A program made the translations under genes and the position numbers. DNA of 64,000 nt from positions 25,433 to 89,432 of IMG/VR virus record IMGVR_UViG_3300025009_000068; one strand, 5' to 3'. The notes beneath the pieces are model-generated. The model was not told the origin of the DNA and ran no database searches. It saw only the letters and a list, made by a program, of their open reading frames with translations. This document shows, piece by piece, positions 1 to 8,872 of this stretch. Each line of letters begins with the position of its first letter. Positions within the stretch are counted from its first letter, which is position 1. Source of the stretch: a virus.

Positions 1-218
1 GCGTTGTAGTTCTTCTGCTCCTCGAGCCCTTCCATCTTGAGCCCACGCTCGGCCTGAACCAGCGGTTCATTCGCCTTCTGCTGGTCGATCTCGCTTTGCA
101 GCCCCTGGTTTACGAGGCCCGCCCGCTGCTGGCCAAGCTCCTGCGTTTGTGCGTCCTGGTAGCCTTTATACATCAAACTTGGAGCCGTACCGGATACGAT
201 GCCTCCCCATCCAGCCAT
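1..218 (-). CDS. Partial virion-associated protein (N-terminal 72 residues)
   Basis: The 3' end lies beyond the window. The ATG at 218 is preceded by a clear AAGGAG ribosome site. The N-terminus (MAGWGGIVSGTAPSLMYKG) is followed by a Gln/Glu/Ala-rich, probably helical stretch. The start resembles that of the next upstream gene (MAFDWGGAISGAA), so the two may be related internal-virion or tail proteins of a short-tailed phage. This is inferred from composition and position at the promoter-distal end of the late operon. No specific family is recognised. Confidence 0.6.
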   Translation of the reverse strand, partial: MAGWGGIVSGTAPSLMYKGYQDAQTQELGQQRAGLVNQGLQSEIDQQKANEPLVQAERGLKMEGLEEQKNYN

Positions 219-264
219 GGACTTTCTCCTTATTGCGATTCACGGTTATTGTGAGTGGTCATTT

Positions 265-301
265 TATTTCATAGTTCAATAATTAGGGTAAAAATGAAAT
301 A
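265..301 (-). terminator. Inverted repeat after the 321-1595 gene, weak terminator candidate
   Basis: TATTTCAT and ATGAAATA are perfect 8-bp arms separated by 21 bp in an AT-rich gap between two leftward genes. There is no long T-run, so this may only be an mRNA-stabilising or attenuating hairpin. Confidence 0.3.
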
Positions 302-320
302 GCATTGCTCGATTCAATTC

Positions 321-1595
321 CTACCCCTGCCGCAAAACAATCTCCCCGGAAAGCGGAGCACCATTCCCCATCAAGGACTTCCCCCCGGAAAGCTCGACCA
401 GCTTTCTCAGCAATTCCGAAATCTCTCCAGCCTGCATCATGTCCATGGGAGGATCTTCACGATTAGCCGTTCTGCAGGGCACGTTTTTCGGGAATCCGCC
501 TTGAAGGGGAGGGGCTTGCCTGTTCCCTGCGCCATAACCGCCTTCGCCATATCCTTCACCGTCGGCACTCATGAGGCCCCTGCCCCTTCCAGGCATCATG
601 CCGCCGCCGCCATCCATTATTCCGCCGCCGCCCCCTCCCCCGCCCTTCCACCGCCCCATCTGCTCCATGGTCGCAGGATTTGGAACGATCATCCCGTCAG
701 CGGGCGCAACGAACTCTTCCGGCCCGGCTTCACCGACAATATACCGCTCTCCTTCCCGAACCGGCCCGCCGTATTCCTTGAACAGCCCTGAAATGTTATT
801 CCACATTCCCTGAAGCGACCCGCTCCCGCTCCCCGTGAGCTGATTCAATCCCTGCCCGAGCCCGTACATGCTCTGCGCTCCGTATCCGGCCGCCGTATTT
901 CCGAGGCTCGCGTACTGGCTCGCGGCATTTCCGGCGCCGGCCAGTGCCTGACCTTGAGTGTTCATGGCCATGTTCCCGACGTTACCGCTTGGAGAGGGAT
1001 AGGCCAGCCCGCGCTTGATCCCGGCTGCCTGGATGCGCCTCCCCCAACTCACCTCATCCGCCTTATCCCGAGCCGTCGTTCTCGCCCCGGCGGTCATGGC
1101 TGATTGCGCGAGGTCCTGCTGTCTTTGCGCGTCGGCAAACCTCCCGGAATTCGGGTTGATGCCATACCGGCCAAGGGCGCGCCCGGATTGCTCCCGGGTG
1201 TTGTCGAAGCCCTGTGCAACATCGGCCGCGGCCTGGCCCATGAGTGTGTCATACTTCGGCTCTTCCTGCGCCTGCACCATGATCTTGTGCTCCAGCGGAA
1301 GCTGGTCGCGCATGTATGCCCTGGCCACTTGCTTTTGCATGGGAAGGTAGGTATTCAAATAGTCTTTCGAGAGCTGCCTTTGAATGGGAAGCTCGAATTT
1401 CTTCCAGTAATCCCATTGCTCCCCGGACTGCTCCATCATTTGCATGATCAGGGCTGCCTGGGCCTCAGTAAGCTCCTGCGACGCCCCGTACATATCATCG
1501 GCCATTCCCATAGCCTTCTTGCCGTTGAGATAGCTGAAAACCGAGCTTCCTATGGTTGCCGCGCCACTTATTGCTCCACCCCAGTCAAAGGCCAT
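321..1595 (-). CDS. Internal virion or tail protein, tape-measure-like motif
   Basis: 424 aa. The N-terminal 130 residues are Gln/Met/Ala-rich and helical. Residues around 280-305 hold GEAGPEEFVAPADG, the VGEAGPE-type motif often seen near the C-terminus of phage tape-measure and internal virion proteins. A poly-Gly run and a Gly/Met-rich linker follow. It lies downstream of the tail nozzle gene in the same leftward operon, which fits a DNA-ejection or tail role. The exact function is inferred. A copy of the dispersed 17-bp motif (498-514) encodes PPLQGG here. Confidence 0.65.
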   Translation of the reverse strand: MAFDWGGAISGAATIGSSVFSYLNGKKAMGMADDMYGASQELTEAQAALIMQMMEQSGEQWDYWKKFELPIQRQLSKDYLNTYLPMQKQVARAYMRDQLPLEHKIMVQAQEEPKYDTLMGQAAADVAQGFDNTREQSGRALGRYGINPNSGRFADAQRQQDLAQSAMTAGARTTARDKADEVSWGRRIQAAGIKRGLAYPSPSGNVGNMAMNTQGQALAGAGNAASQYASLGNTAAGYGAQSMYGLGQGLNQLTGSGSGSLQGMWNNISGLFKEYGGPVREGERYIVGEAGPEEFVAPADGMIVPNPATMEQMGRWKGGGGGGGGIMDGGGGMMPGRGRGLMSADGEGYGEGGYGAGNRQAPPLQGGFPKNVPCRTANREDPPMDMMQAGEISELLRKLVELSGGKSLMGNGAPLSGEIVLRQG

Positions 1596-1661
1596 GAGCT
1601 TTCTCCCTTTTTATTCAAATAATGAGTCGGTCCGGTCAAGAATTGTTACCAGAAGGCTTTC

Positions 1662-2543
1662 TTACCAAGTAGATCCGCCATCACCCTCGTCACCGGCCCC
1701 CTGGCTGTTTCCAGCACCTATGCTTCCTTCCCCGAACCCACCCATGTCTCCGCTGAGTCCGCCATATCCCTCTCCATAACTCCCTCCACCGCCAAACCCG
1801 CTCACACCGGCAACGCCGGCCGCCCCGCCAAATCCTTCGCCAAGTCCGTACCCCCCGAGGTCCTCGCCGGCAATCGCGGGATCGAAACCAAATCCCATCT
1901 TATCGGCAAGCATCCCGACCATTCCAAGTATCCCCGAAACAGGGGTTCCTCCGAACACGCCGAAGCCCATTGGATCCATTGCGGCAATCGTGCTCGGCTT
2001 ATCGACGTTGGTTTTATCAAAGTCTTTTTGCTGCGAATATGAAGCGGCTTGGGATAATGCGCCAAAGCCTCCGAGGTTGGATAAGGCCCCGAACGCCCCC
2101 TGAAGCCCTGAATGAATGTCGCCAATAACCCCACCATAATCTTCCGCGCTATGATGCCCCGGAATCCCGGCATCAAGGTCCCCGTCAAGATCACCGGTTG
2201 CACCCGGCCCGGAAAGCCCTCCGCCAACCCCGGCACTAAAAGATAAGGGATCTATTTGCGCCCTACTTTGAGAAGCCACACCTCCGGAAGTGCCAACTCC
2301 ACCTCCAGATCCACCTCCAACTCCACCATCAGTACCCACTCCGCTCCACTGAGAAGCAGACCGATTCTGCACCAGCCCGATCCCGCCAGTCCTTCCGCCA
2401 CCCCCACCCGCCGCACCACCCGCCGCACCACCCGCCGCACCACCCTGCCCGGTCAGTCCGCCCATGAGCCCCGGCATTGGAGGAACCTCACTCGTGTACC
2501 GATTCATGAAGTCTGCTTGGAGATTCGGAATCGTAGTCGCCAT
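1662..2543 (-). CDS. Gly-rich putative structural protein
   Basis: 293 aa. Very Gly/Ser-rich, with GGAAGGAAGGAAGG-type runs near residues 30-50 and repeated G-F-G/G-Y-G segments in the C-terminal half. It starts MATTIPNLQADFMNRY. No family is recognised. Its place between the 315-aa fibre-like gene and the internal-virion-like gene suggests a virion component. Such composition is common in low-complexity linkers of phage tail proteins. Confidence 0.55.
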   Translation of the reverse strand: MATTIPNLQADFMNRYTSEVPPMPGLMGGLTGQGGAAGGAAGGAAGGGGGRTGGIGLVQNRSASQWSGVGTDGGVGGGSGGGVGTSGGVASQSRAQIDPLSFSAGVGGGLSGPGATGDLDGDLDAGIPGHHSAEDYGGVIGDIHSGLQGAFGALSNLGGFGALSQAASYSQQKDFDKTNVDKPSTIAAMDPMGFGVFGGTPVSGILGMVGMLADKMGFGFDPAIAGEDLGGYGLGEGFGGAAGVAGVSGFGGGGSYGEGYGGLSGDMGGFGEGSIGAGNSQGAGDEGDGGSTW

Positions 2544-2597
2544 GAAGGGGAATCCTTTCTTTTGTGGTGAAACTATAAAATTCAGGTCTCTTGAGCC

Positions 2598-3545
2598 TTA
2601 TTTAGCATCCGCAGTCTTCATCCCAAATCCGTCAACCTGGATCGTGAATCCAACATCGAGAAGCACGGCATCGCTTCCGTAAGTGTCGTCGCCATCCAGA
2701 GAATCCCGGAAGACCCTGAAAACTATCTTGGACCTGACCAGTATGCCGCTCCCGGAGACGGCGGCGAATGCTGCCCGCTCTGGCTGCCATGCGGTTCCGG
2801 ATGATGAAGAAACGACATCGATAGTCGTTGGAGCCGCGAAAGCCTCTCCGTCATTCTGCCAGGAATACTCGAGCTGCCATTTAACATCCCCGGCCCCGGC
2901 AACCGCCGGCATCCAGGAAACAAACGGGATGACATCCGACCCTTCCAAATATCTTCCGGGAAGGAGGATTTCTCCGTGAAGCTCCTCTAGCGCGCCGGCC
3001 CCGTCGAAGCCGACCCCTATGCAGCTCCCGGCCGCAAACACCGGAACGAGCCCGGCCGCTACCGCTGGTGCTATCGGGCCGGAAAGGGAAAGGCCGGACA
3101 CGGAAATGTCCTCGAAAGCTACGGCGCCCTCGGAGAGCTCCACGTTCCCTTCCTCGCCAATCATTACCCCTGGGATCACGTCAACGGCCCCGCTCTCCCT
3201 GTTTACGAAGAGGATCTTTCCGGCATTCTCGGTCCCGGTTTCAAACTCAACATCCTCTAAATCCAAGATCCTCATCTCGGACAATCTCTTGTCCGTGGAT
3301 TCCTTGGTGTAATACGTTTCTTCGTGGCCGTGATCGGTTTCGGCTTTCCCAGACAGTGCCTGGTTGACGGATTCAAGCGATTCAACAAACTCGGCATAGC
3401 TCTGGTACTTTTCACCGGAATCGGAGGCGCGGTCTCCAAACAGGATCTCGGCCCTCTCCTTCAAGGCTGTGAGGATGCGGCGAACATCGGGATCTATATT
3501 GAGCGGGATGTTTCCGATTGATTTTATCTTGGTGATTTTTGCCAT
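2598..3545 (-). CDS. Putative tail fibre or receptor-type virion protein
   Basis: 315 aa. Residues 1-60 look like an adaptor helix. Around residues 70-90 is a D-H-G-H-E-E-T-Y-Y-T-K segment of the kind seen in phage fibres (D-H...H..Y.T.. before a coiled coil). The C-terminal 160 residues are beta-rich (G..LLPGRYLEGSDVIPFVSW, WQLEYSWQNDGEAF), resembling beta-sandwich domains at the ends of virion proteins. It sits immediately downstream of the tail nozzle gene. Fibre or receptor binding is inferred, not shown. Confidence 0.55.
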   Translation of the reverse strand: MAKITKIKSIGNIPLNIDPDVRRILTALKERAEILFGDRASDSGEKYQSYAEFVESLESVNQALSGKAETDHGHEETYYTKESTDKRLSEMRILDLEDVEFETGTENAGKILFVNRESGAVDVIPGVMIGEEGNVELSEGAVAFEDISVSGLSLSGPIAPAVAAGLVPVFAAGSCIGVGFDGAGALEELHGEILLPGRYLEGSDVIPFVSWMPAVAGAGDVKWQLEYSWQNDGEAFAAPTTIDVVSSSSGTAWQPERAAFAAVSGSGILVRSKIVFRVFRDSLDGDDTYGSDAVLLDVGFTIQVDGFGMKTADAK

Positions 3546-3593
3546 GATTTATCGTTCTTCCCCTTCATCACTCCACTCCACTCCACTCCACTC

Positions 3594-6032
3594 CTACCCT
3601 CCAACCTGCACAAGCTCCTCGATGCTGGTAGCAAGACGAACTTCATCGACGTCGATATCGCTCACAATACTGATCTTCCCTTTCCTCCCCCGATACTTTC
3701 CGGGAAGGCGGAAGGGCGTGTTCGCTGAAACCATCTTCTGATACTTGAGCTTGAGCACGCTCCCGCCACGATCTGCCACAAACAGCCTGAAAAGCAACGT
3801 CGGGTCATCGGCCATCTCGACCGGAACATCTTTCAGCTTATCATCATTCACGGCCACGTCATTCATATCAAAAGCGTCTATGGACCCGCCCACCCCCTCA
3901 TCACTATCCATGAGCGCCTCATTCGCGGCAATGACGGCATCCCGGTACGCATCATAAGCGGCCCGCTTCGCCGCCGGCACCGGATCTCCATAGTCTGCAA
4001 CCACCTTCGCGGCCCCGAAGTTTACGAGCCCAGGAAACTCATGAACCTTACTTGTCCAAGTGCAGAGCATGTTTTGCGTCTCGTGGCCGTCGAGCTTCCG
4101 GATCACATAATTCCCCGAGATCTTCTGAACCACGTAAAGGAGACCTTCTTCATGGCTCAAGTATCCTGCAAGGGAATGATCAAGACGAATGAGCGTTCCC
4201 TCAGAGATTCCACCTCCAATAAGGAAACCTTCCCCGCTGTCTCCGCTGTCTCCGCTGCCAAGCCCGCCGGTCCCGCTCTGTATCATGTCAATATACACGG
4301 ATTTTATCAGGCTCGACCCGATGGCACGCATCCCTATCCCGTGGCTTCCAATCGATCCGGAGATCTCTCCTTCACCGAAATAGACCTCAATATTATCCGC
4401 TCTCCTGGCTTCCTGGTCGGCCATGAAATTCAGATCGAAATCATAATCATGGTATGCCACATAGTTCTGATTCAAAAAGAACGAAAGCATGGTCTCTGGC
4501 TGCATCATGCGCCACTCGCGCTCCCTGAAAATATCATTCGTTGCAACCCTTGCTCCCCCGGGCCCCACTACCAGAACCCCGTCAACCGTAGGGAAGAACA
4601 CCCCGCTTTCCGTTGTCACCATCCCGCGCTTCGAAAGGCACGGCTTCTGAATGGAGTTGTCGTCAAAGGCCATGGATGCCGGATCGAGACCGGTGTAGAG
4701 CAGGGTCTCCTTGTCGGTTCCGATCACGATGGTGTTTCCCGATGACCCGATTGCAACAATGGATGAATTGACCGTCTCCCGGTATCCGGACGGCCAAGCG
4801 TAGCACTTGTACGGCACGCACAGGCACAGCTCGTTCGAGTTTTCTCCCTGCCTGAATCCGGCCATGCCTCCTCCTGGAAGGGGGATGATGCCTATCAAGT
4901 CTTCGGGCGGAGGAAGGTAAGTGGACGTGGCAAGGACCTCCCCGAGGTCGGCCGACAAGATCACGTCCCTGTATGTGGTGTCAGCGACGTCGATTTCATC
5001 AACAAACTGATAGACCGCTGCCGACGACCCCGTGTTTACCCGATAGATCCTTCGCTTCGTTATGTGATGCTCTGCGCTCAGCGCAACGGATTCCTCGGCG
5101 TCGTTCTCGTAGGTGTCAACGAACCCCGAAACATCAACATACCGCTGCCATCCAGCTTCGATATCGTCGTCTTCCAGGTTGTTGGGATCCGGGTCGGACT
5201 CAGCCAGGCGGATAATGATGGAAGTCCCGGTCCATGCCCACTCGCCAACACGAAGCTCGCCGGCGACTCCATTCCGAAGATAAGCCGCCCCCTTCACGGA
5301 AACAGATGACGGAATGAGGTCGAGGGACCCGACAAACCGCCACTCATCAGTCCCGCTGGCAGTGGCCGCCCATAGCCCCGTTGTGGCATTCAGGCTTTCT
5401 TTTCTGTCTGTACCGGCCCAATGATCGATTATCCTCGAAGGAGGGGATTCCGCCCCTTCCTCGCCCCAACTGTTGACGTTGGTATAGACGTAGGCGATGG
5501 ATTGTTGCTCATCGGTAACGCGCTCTATTTTCTCGGGCTCTCCTCCAAGGCATATGGCGTGATATCCGACAGCCGACATGCCGATCCCGCCCTTAACGGA
5601 ATTCTTGTCTATCTTGTAGAGCATTTCCCGCTCGACGATGGGGGCCTTGTCCGGGCGCGGGACTCCAAGCCGGTAGGATGTGAGGCTTGTTGATGCCGCG
5701 GTGTGCCCCGTGATCATGGTGGAATCGAAAATGCGGGGAACGTCCATCCCGGTGACGTAGGTTCTATCGTCCACGTCGGCTAACGGGCTCTTCACCACGT
5801 TCACATCGGAAGTCCAATAGAGCCAGTACGGAGCGGAGCCGAATTTGTAAATGGAGAGCGGTGGAGAAGCAAGGGTGCCAAGGTTCAGGATATCGACATA
5901 GTTCCGGAGCGGCATGATCTTCCCGGAGTAAAGCTTGCAGTTCTTCGCATAGGTCGCCTGATTGTTGGCAAGGTCTTTCGGGGAGAGGCGCGGGACCTCG
6001 CCCGAGAATCCCTTGAACACGAGAGTTGCCAT
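3594..6032 (-). CDS. Tail nozzle / tail tubular protein B-like
   Basis: 812 aa. I start at the ATG at 6032 (MATLVFKGFSGEVPRL), which has AAGGAG upstream; an ATG further upstream has no good ribosome site. The N-terminal pattern FSGEVPRLSPK...N...A.NCKLYSGK..PLR is typical of podovirus nozzle proteins (T7 gp12-like group), which form the end of the short tail below the adaptor ring. The size fits the family. The gene follows two adaptor-type genes in the late operon, as expected for tail assembly order. Confidence 0.7.
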   Translation of the reverse strand: MATLVFKGFSGEVPRLSPKDLANNQATYAKNCKLYSGKIMPLRNYVDILNLGTLASPPLSIYKFGSAPYWLYWTSDVNVVKSPLADVDDRTYVTGMDVPRIFDSTMITGHTAASTSLTSYRLGVPRPDKAPIVEREMLYKIDKNSVKGGIGMSAVGYHAICLGGEPEKIERVTDEQQSIAYVYTNVNSWGEEGAESPPSRIIDHWAGTDRKESLNATTGLWAATASGTDEWRFVGSLDLIPSSVSVKGAAYLRNGVAGELRVGEWAWTGTSIIIRLAESDPDPNNLEDDDIEAGWQRYVDVSGFVDTYENDAEESVALSAEHHITKRRIYRVNTGSSAAVYQFVDEIDVADTTYRDVILSADLGEVLATSTYLPPPEDLIGIIPLPGGGMAGFRQGENSNELCLCVPYKCYAWPSGYRETVNSSIVAIGSSGNTIVIGTDKETLLYTGLDPASMAFDDNSIQKPCLSKRGMVTTESGVFFPTVDGVLVVGPGGARVATNDIFREREWRMMQPETMLSFFLNQNYVAYHDYDFDLNFMADQEARRADNIEVYFGEGEISGSIGSHGIGMRAIGSSLIKSVYIDMIQSGTGGLGSGDSGDSGEGFLIGGGISEGTLIRLDHSLAGYLSHEEGLLYVVQKISGNYVIRKLDGHETQNMLCTWTSKVHEFPGLVNFGAAKVVADYGDPVPAAKRAAYDAYRDAVIAANEALMDSDEGVGGSIDAFDMNDVAVNDDKLKDVPVEMADDPTLLFRLFVADRGGSVLKLKYQKMVSANTPFRLPGKYRGRKGKISIVSDIDVDEVRLATSIEELVQVGG

Positions 6033-6059
6033 GAAGGTGGGTGCTCCTTCCTTCCAAGG

Positions 6060-6107
6060 ATTGATCCAGTCAAGAATTGATCCAGTCAAGAATTGATCGA
6101 TCAAGGA
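6060..6107 (-). repeat. Three tandem 16-bp repeats ahead of the tail nozzle gene
   Basis: The unit ATTGATCCAGTCAAGA occurs exactly twice (6060-6075, 6076-6091) and once degenerately (6092-6107), just upstream of the nozzle start. A related GTCAAGAATTG word occurs near 1637. Slippage or a protein-binding site are both possible. Confidence 0.7.
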
Positions 6108-6138
6108 TTTATTGCGCTGAACTACCTCTTGCCTCGAG

Positions 6139-6699
6139 CTACTTCTTGATCACCCGAACATAGATGGTGAATGTCCCAAGGGTAATGGGCGCCCCGGTGT
6201 CGTTCCGCAGAATGTAATGAGCGGTGTTGGCCGATTCTATGTAGTAGCTCGGCTTCATGCCCTGAAGATCGACGCTTGCCGATGCGATCACGAAATCACC
6301 AAGCTCGGCCTCTGCTACTGCAATATCAACTCCGAGCTCGGCACCGCTTGCAATGGCTCCAGGCGTCCAGGACTTCGTTTCCACTTCAAGGCCCTGCAGG
6401 ATCGTGTCGAGGTCGGAAGCCGTGAGCCTGCCTTCGATCAATACGCCGGCCGCCCATGCCCTGGCTTCCGTGCCCTGCTGGCCCCTGGAAACCGTAAAGG
6501 TGTTGCTCGTCCTTGCGGTGCATTTCATGATCTCCCTGTTGCCATCCTCGTCTTCCAGGGTGATCCACATGATTTCGCCCGAGCCTATGGCATAGAACTT
6601 ACTTGCGTCTCCGGACTGGCATTGAAGGCTTGCCGCCGATCTCGTTATGGCGTTCAGAAGGGTGGATACCGCAAAGTTTTTGAATCGTGTCTTTGGCAT
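6139..6699 (-). CDS. Putative neck or tail structural protein
   Basis: 186 aa. Residues 45-90 contain ITLEDEDGNREIMKCTART..TFTVSRGQQGTEARAW, a pattern (T.SRGQ.GT..) recurrent in small phage tail and baseplate or fibre-adaptor proteins. The C-terminus is beta-rich and ends LGTFTIYVRVIKK. It lies between the SU10-type adaptor and the nozzle gene in the same operon. Function is inferred from position and motif. Confidence 0.55.
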   Translation of the reverse strand: MPKTRFKNFAVSTLLNAITRSAASLQCQSGDASKFYAIGSGEIMWITLEDEDGNREIMKCTARTSNTFTVSRGQQGTEARAWAAGVLIEGRLTASDLDTILQGLEVETKSWTPGAIASGAELGVDIAVAEAELGDFVIASASVDLQGMKPSYYIESANTAHYILRNDTGAPITLGTFTIYVRVIKK

Positions 6700-6791
6700 T
6701 GAATGTTGTCCTTTGCTTTGAAGGGAGGGGCAGTAGTGGTTGTGGTGATGGTGTTGATGGTGAAATTAAAAATGATGGATCATGGTTTTCG

Positions 6792-7469
6792 TTACCACCG
6801 CATCATCTTGGCCTGCCTGGATCGCTTGACATGGCCCACATCGACGGTATGTCTCGCCATGGCTACCCCGTCTTGAAAGATCGTTTCGTAGTACACGGCA
6901 AGCTTGATGTCGCTCCAGTCTGCCTTTGGGATTTTCATGAGGCGTGAGATGGCTCCTGCTGCGATGGTTTCTAGCCAGTCATTGTAAACGACGTCTCCAA
7001 CCGCCGTGGCAACAGCCGACGGCTTGAGTGCGGCCTCAACCTCGATAATGTCTGCCGTCGCTTCGTCGGGAGGAACATAAAGCCTGATGGTTCCTTGAGT
7101 CTCGACAAGGTATTGCGTGGGTGTCCCGCTCTCCGCTGATTCCCAGTTCGGAAGGAGATGATCGAGGACCTCTCTAGCCGCGGCATCTATGTCGTTCCCG
7201 TCATACCTTACCTTCGTTGGAACCACGACCTCCGTTCCGGCATCCACGAGAAGCGTGTACGTCGGCTGATCCACGACCGAGGTGAGGGGGCCGAGCCAGT
7301 CACGCCATATCGTTGACATGCGGCAAAACTCACGACATGCGTTCCTTATGGCATTTAGAGCTATAACCACCGGACACCCAGGGACGTGCGGCAAGACTTC
7401 CGGAAGGAAGAGATCGAAGGATACCGACCCTATCGGAGTTACTGATGTTCCCGACCCTGTTCCGCCCAT
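6792..7469 (-). CDS. Head-tail adaptor, SU10-adaptor-like
   Basis: 225 aa. Starts at the ATG at 7469. The region PEVLPHVPGCPVVIALNAIR followed by NACREFCRMSTIWR matches the signature start of phage SU10-type adaptor proteins (tail tubular protein A-like), which sit between portal and nozzle. C-terminal helices (W.ETIAAGAISRLMKIP..DWSD..LA..Y...F..G.A.A) are also typical. A second adaptor-type gene (DUF6682) lies at 13364-14044, giving the two-adaptor arrangement known for several podoviruses. Confidence 0.7.
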   Translation of the reverse strand: MGGTGSGTSVTPIGSVSFDLFLPEVLPHVPGCPVVIALNAIRNACREFCRMSTIWRDWLGPLTSVVDQPTYTLLVDAGTEVVVPTKVRYDGNDIDAAAREVLDHLLPNWESAESGTPTQYLVETQGTIRLYVPPDEATADIIEVEAALKPSAVATAVGDVVYNDWLETIAAGAISRLMKIPKADWSDIKLAVYYETIFQDGVAMARHTVDVGHVKRSRQAKMMRW

Positions 7470-7512
7470 TTATATACTATCCTCCATCTGCACTGGTTCA
7501 CATCCTCCCATT

Positions 7513-8109
7513 CTAAGAAACAACCTCGGTATCGGGATTCGGAGCGAAGTTGTACCCGCTCTTCTGCCGCCACACATAGACCGTTCCCGCGTCCAGGTTG
7601 AATGTAATTGTCCCGGTTTGGTCGGTTCTTCCGGATGCGACTACGTTGTTCCCGGCCTCGTCCGTTGAAATCCATACATCCACGTCTGCGATGGGAGCCC
7701 CGGAAACAGAGTTCGTGATGGTGTACGGCCAGGAGATAGCGCCGGACCCGGAGAGGTTTCCTCCGGTCGCCGCAAGGTTGAGCTTGGCGGCAACTGTCCC
7801 GGCTGTCGCACTCACACTCACGGCTGTCGTCAGTAGAGTTTGAGCCGCGAGAGCTACGTCCCCGGTGCCGATTGGCTTGTATGCTTCATCTGCCGCATCC
7901 GTGCCGGCGTAGCAATAGCCGACGTATTCCTTGGAGAGGTCGTATCCGGCATAGGTGTAGACGTACCACCCCGATCCCTTCTCGGTCATTGCCGCCGCAT
8001 TCACGACCACGGAGCCGTCGGAGATATCTCGCAGGGTGATTGTTGGAGACAGTCCCTCTAGGGGGACACCGGAACTTGTAAAGTATGCTCGGAAATCGTT
8101 GTATGCCAT
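7513..8109 (-). CDS. Putative virion protein with Ig/prealbumin-like C-terminal domain
   Basis: 198 aa. The N-terminal half (FRAYFTSSGVPLEGLSPTITLRD...GWYVYTYAGYD) and the C-terminal half (SGAPIADVDVWISTDEAGN...TDQTGTITFNLDAGTVYVWRQKSG) both look like small beta-sandwiches. The latter resembles carboxypeptidase-regulatory or prealbumin-like folds found on phage tails. It lies between the exported receptor-type genes and the adaptor. The role is inferred. Confidence 0.5.
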   Translation of the reverse strand: MAYNDFRAYFTSSGVPLEGLSPTITLRDISDGSVVVNAAAMTEKGSGWYVYTYAGYDLSKEYVGYCYAGTDAADEAYKPIGTGDVALAAQTLLTTAVSVSATAGTVAAKLNLAATGGNLSGSGAISWPYTITNSVSGAPIADVDVWISTDEAGNNVVASGRTDQTGTITFNLDAGTVYVWRQKSGYNFAPNPDTEVVS

Positions 8110-8139
8110 AGTAGGTGCTTCCCCTCTCTTCCTCTATTT

Positions 8140-8859
8140 CTATTTATCCACTGCGCCAGACAACAAAACATCCACCGCTTTTCGCTCTCCGCTATCCCGC
8201 AAATGCACTGGCGCCCACATAGCCACACCCGCGCACCCGAGAGCCGTCACTCGCCTGATCTGAGCGGCCAAGTGCGGCAGCCAGCCGGTCTCGGTAATCC
8301 TGTAATCTTTGTGGACTGCAAGCCCGACCATAGTGCGCGACAAGTCCACCTGTGTTCTGTATCGCCGCAAAAATACCTGCATGGTGATTGGATCGCCCTC
8401 CTTAATGTAGAGTTCAGGGCTCACCCAATCGAACAGGTTGTAAAGCAATTTCACCGTCGGCGCATCCGTGAAGTCATGCAGGCAATATCCCGCCCAGGCG
8501 TGGAGCAGCATGTGAGGATATCTCTCCCGGTAGGCCGTGATTGCGGTCTTGATGGCCGTTCGTTGAACAGGAGTATACTTTCCAAGGCAGAATTCATCCA
8601 GGCTCAGACCGTCCACGGGATGCCCCTCCGTGGCCTCGATCATAGCTGCCAGGAGTGCGCCGTCAGTAGCCAGGAGGGTCGATACTTCTGGGACTGTGTG
8701 CAGGATGATCTTTCCTTTGTCGCGAAAGTGCTGCTTCTGCTCGGGCGTGGCATGAGCGATGCGAGAGCAGATGATCCCAGGAGAATCCATCTCAAGCTCG
8801 GTGCAGTCTGCCGGTAACATCCAGTGAGTCACCGGCCATGAATATGAAAGAATTGGCAT
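8140..8859 (-). CDS. Unknown protein, possible TIM-barrel glycosidase-like
   Basis: 239 aa from the ATG at 8859, which has AAAGGA six bases upstream; upstream in-frame ATGs lie in the neighbouring gene. Alternating strand-helix segments (GKIILHTVP, HPVDGLSLDEFC, YPHMLLHAWAGYC, FDWVSPELYI, GCAGVAMWAPVHL) with acidic residues at strand ends (DGLSLDE, SPELYIKEGD) suggest a TIM-barrel hydrolase. It follows the exported DNRLRE-type gene by 13 bp. A polysaccharide role near the tailspike is plausible but unproven. Confidence 0.5.
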   Translation of the reverse strand: MPILSYSWPVTHWMLPADCTELEMDSPGIICSRIAHATPEQKQHFRDKGKIILHTVPEVSTLLATDGALLAAMIEATEGHPVDGLSLDEFCLGKYTPVQRTAIKTAITAYRERYPHMLLHAWAGYCLHDFTDAPTVKLLYNLFDWVSPELYIKEGDPITMQVFLRRYRTQVDLSRTMVGLAVHKDYRITETGWLPHLAAQIRRVTALGCAGVAMWAPVHLRDSGERKAVDVLLSGAVDK

Positions 8860-8872
8860 GGAATATCCTTTC

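Noticed and set aside
571-813. Pro-rich rightward frames inside the 321-1595 gene
   Set aside because: Shadow frames of a Gly-rich leftward gene; no ribosome site and opposite to the operon.
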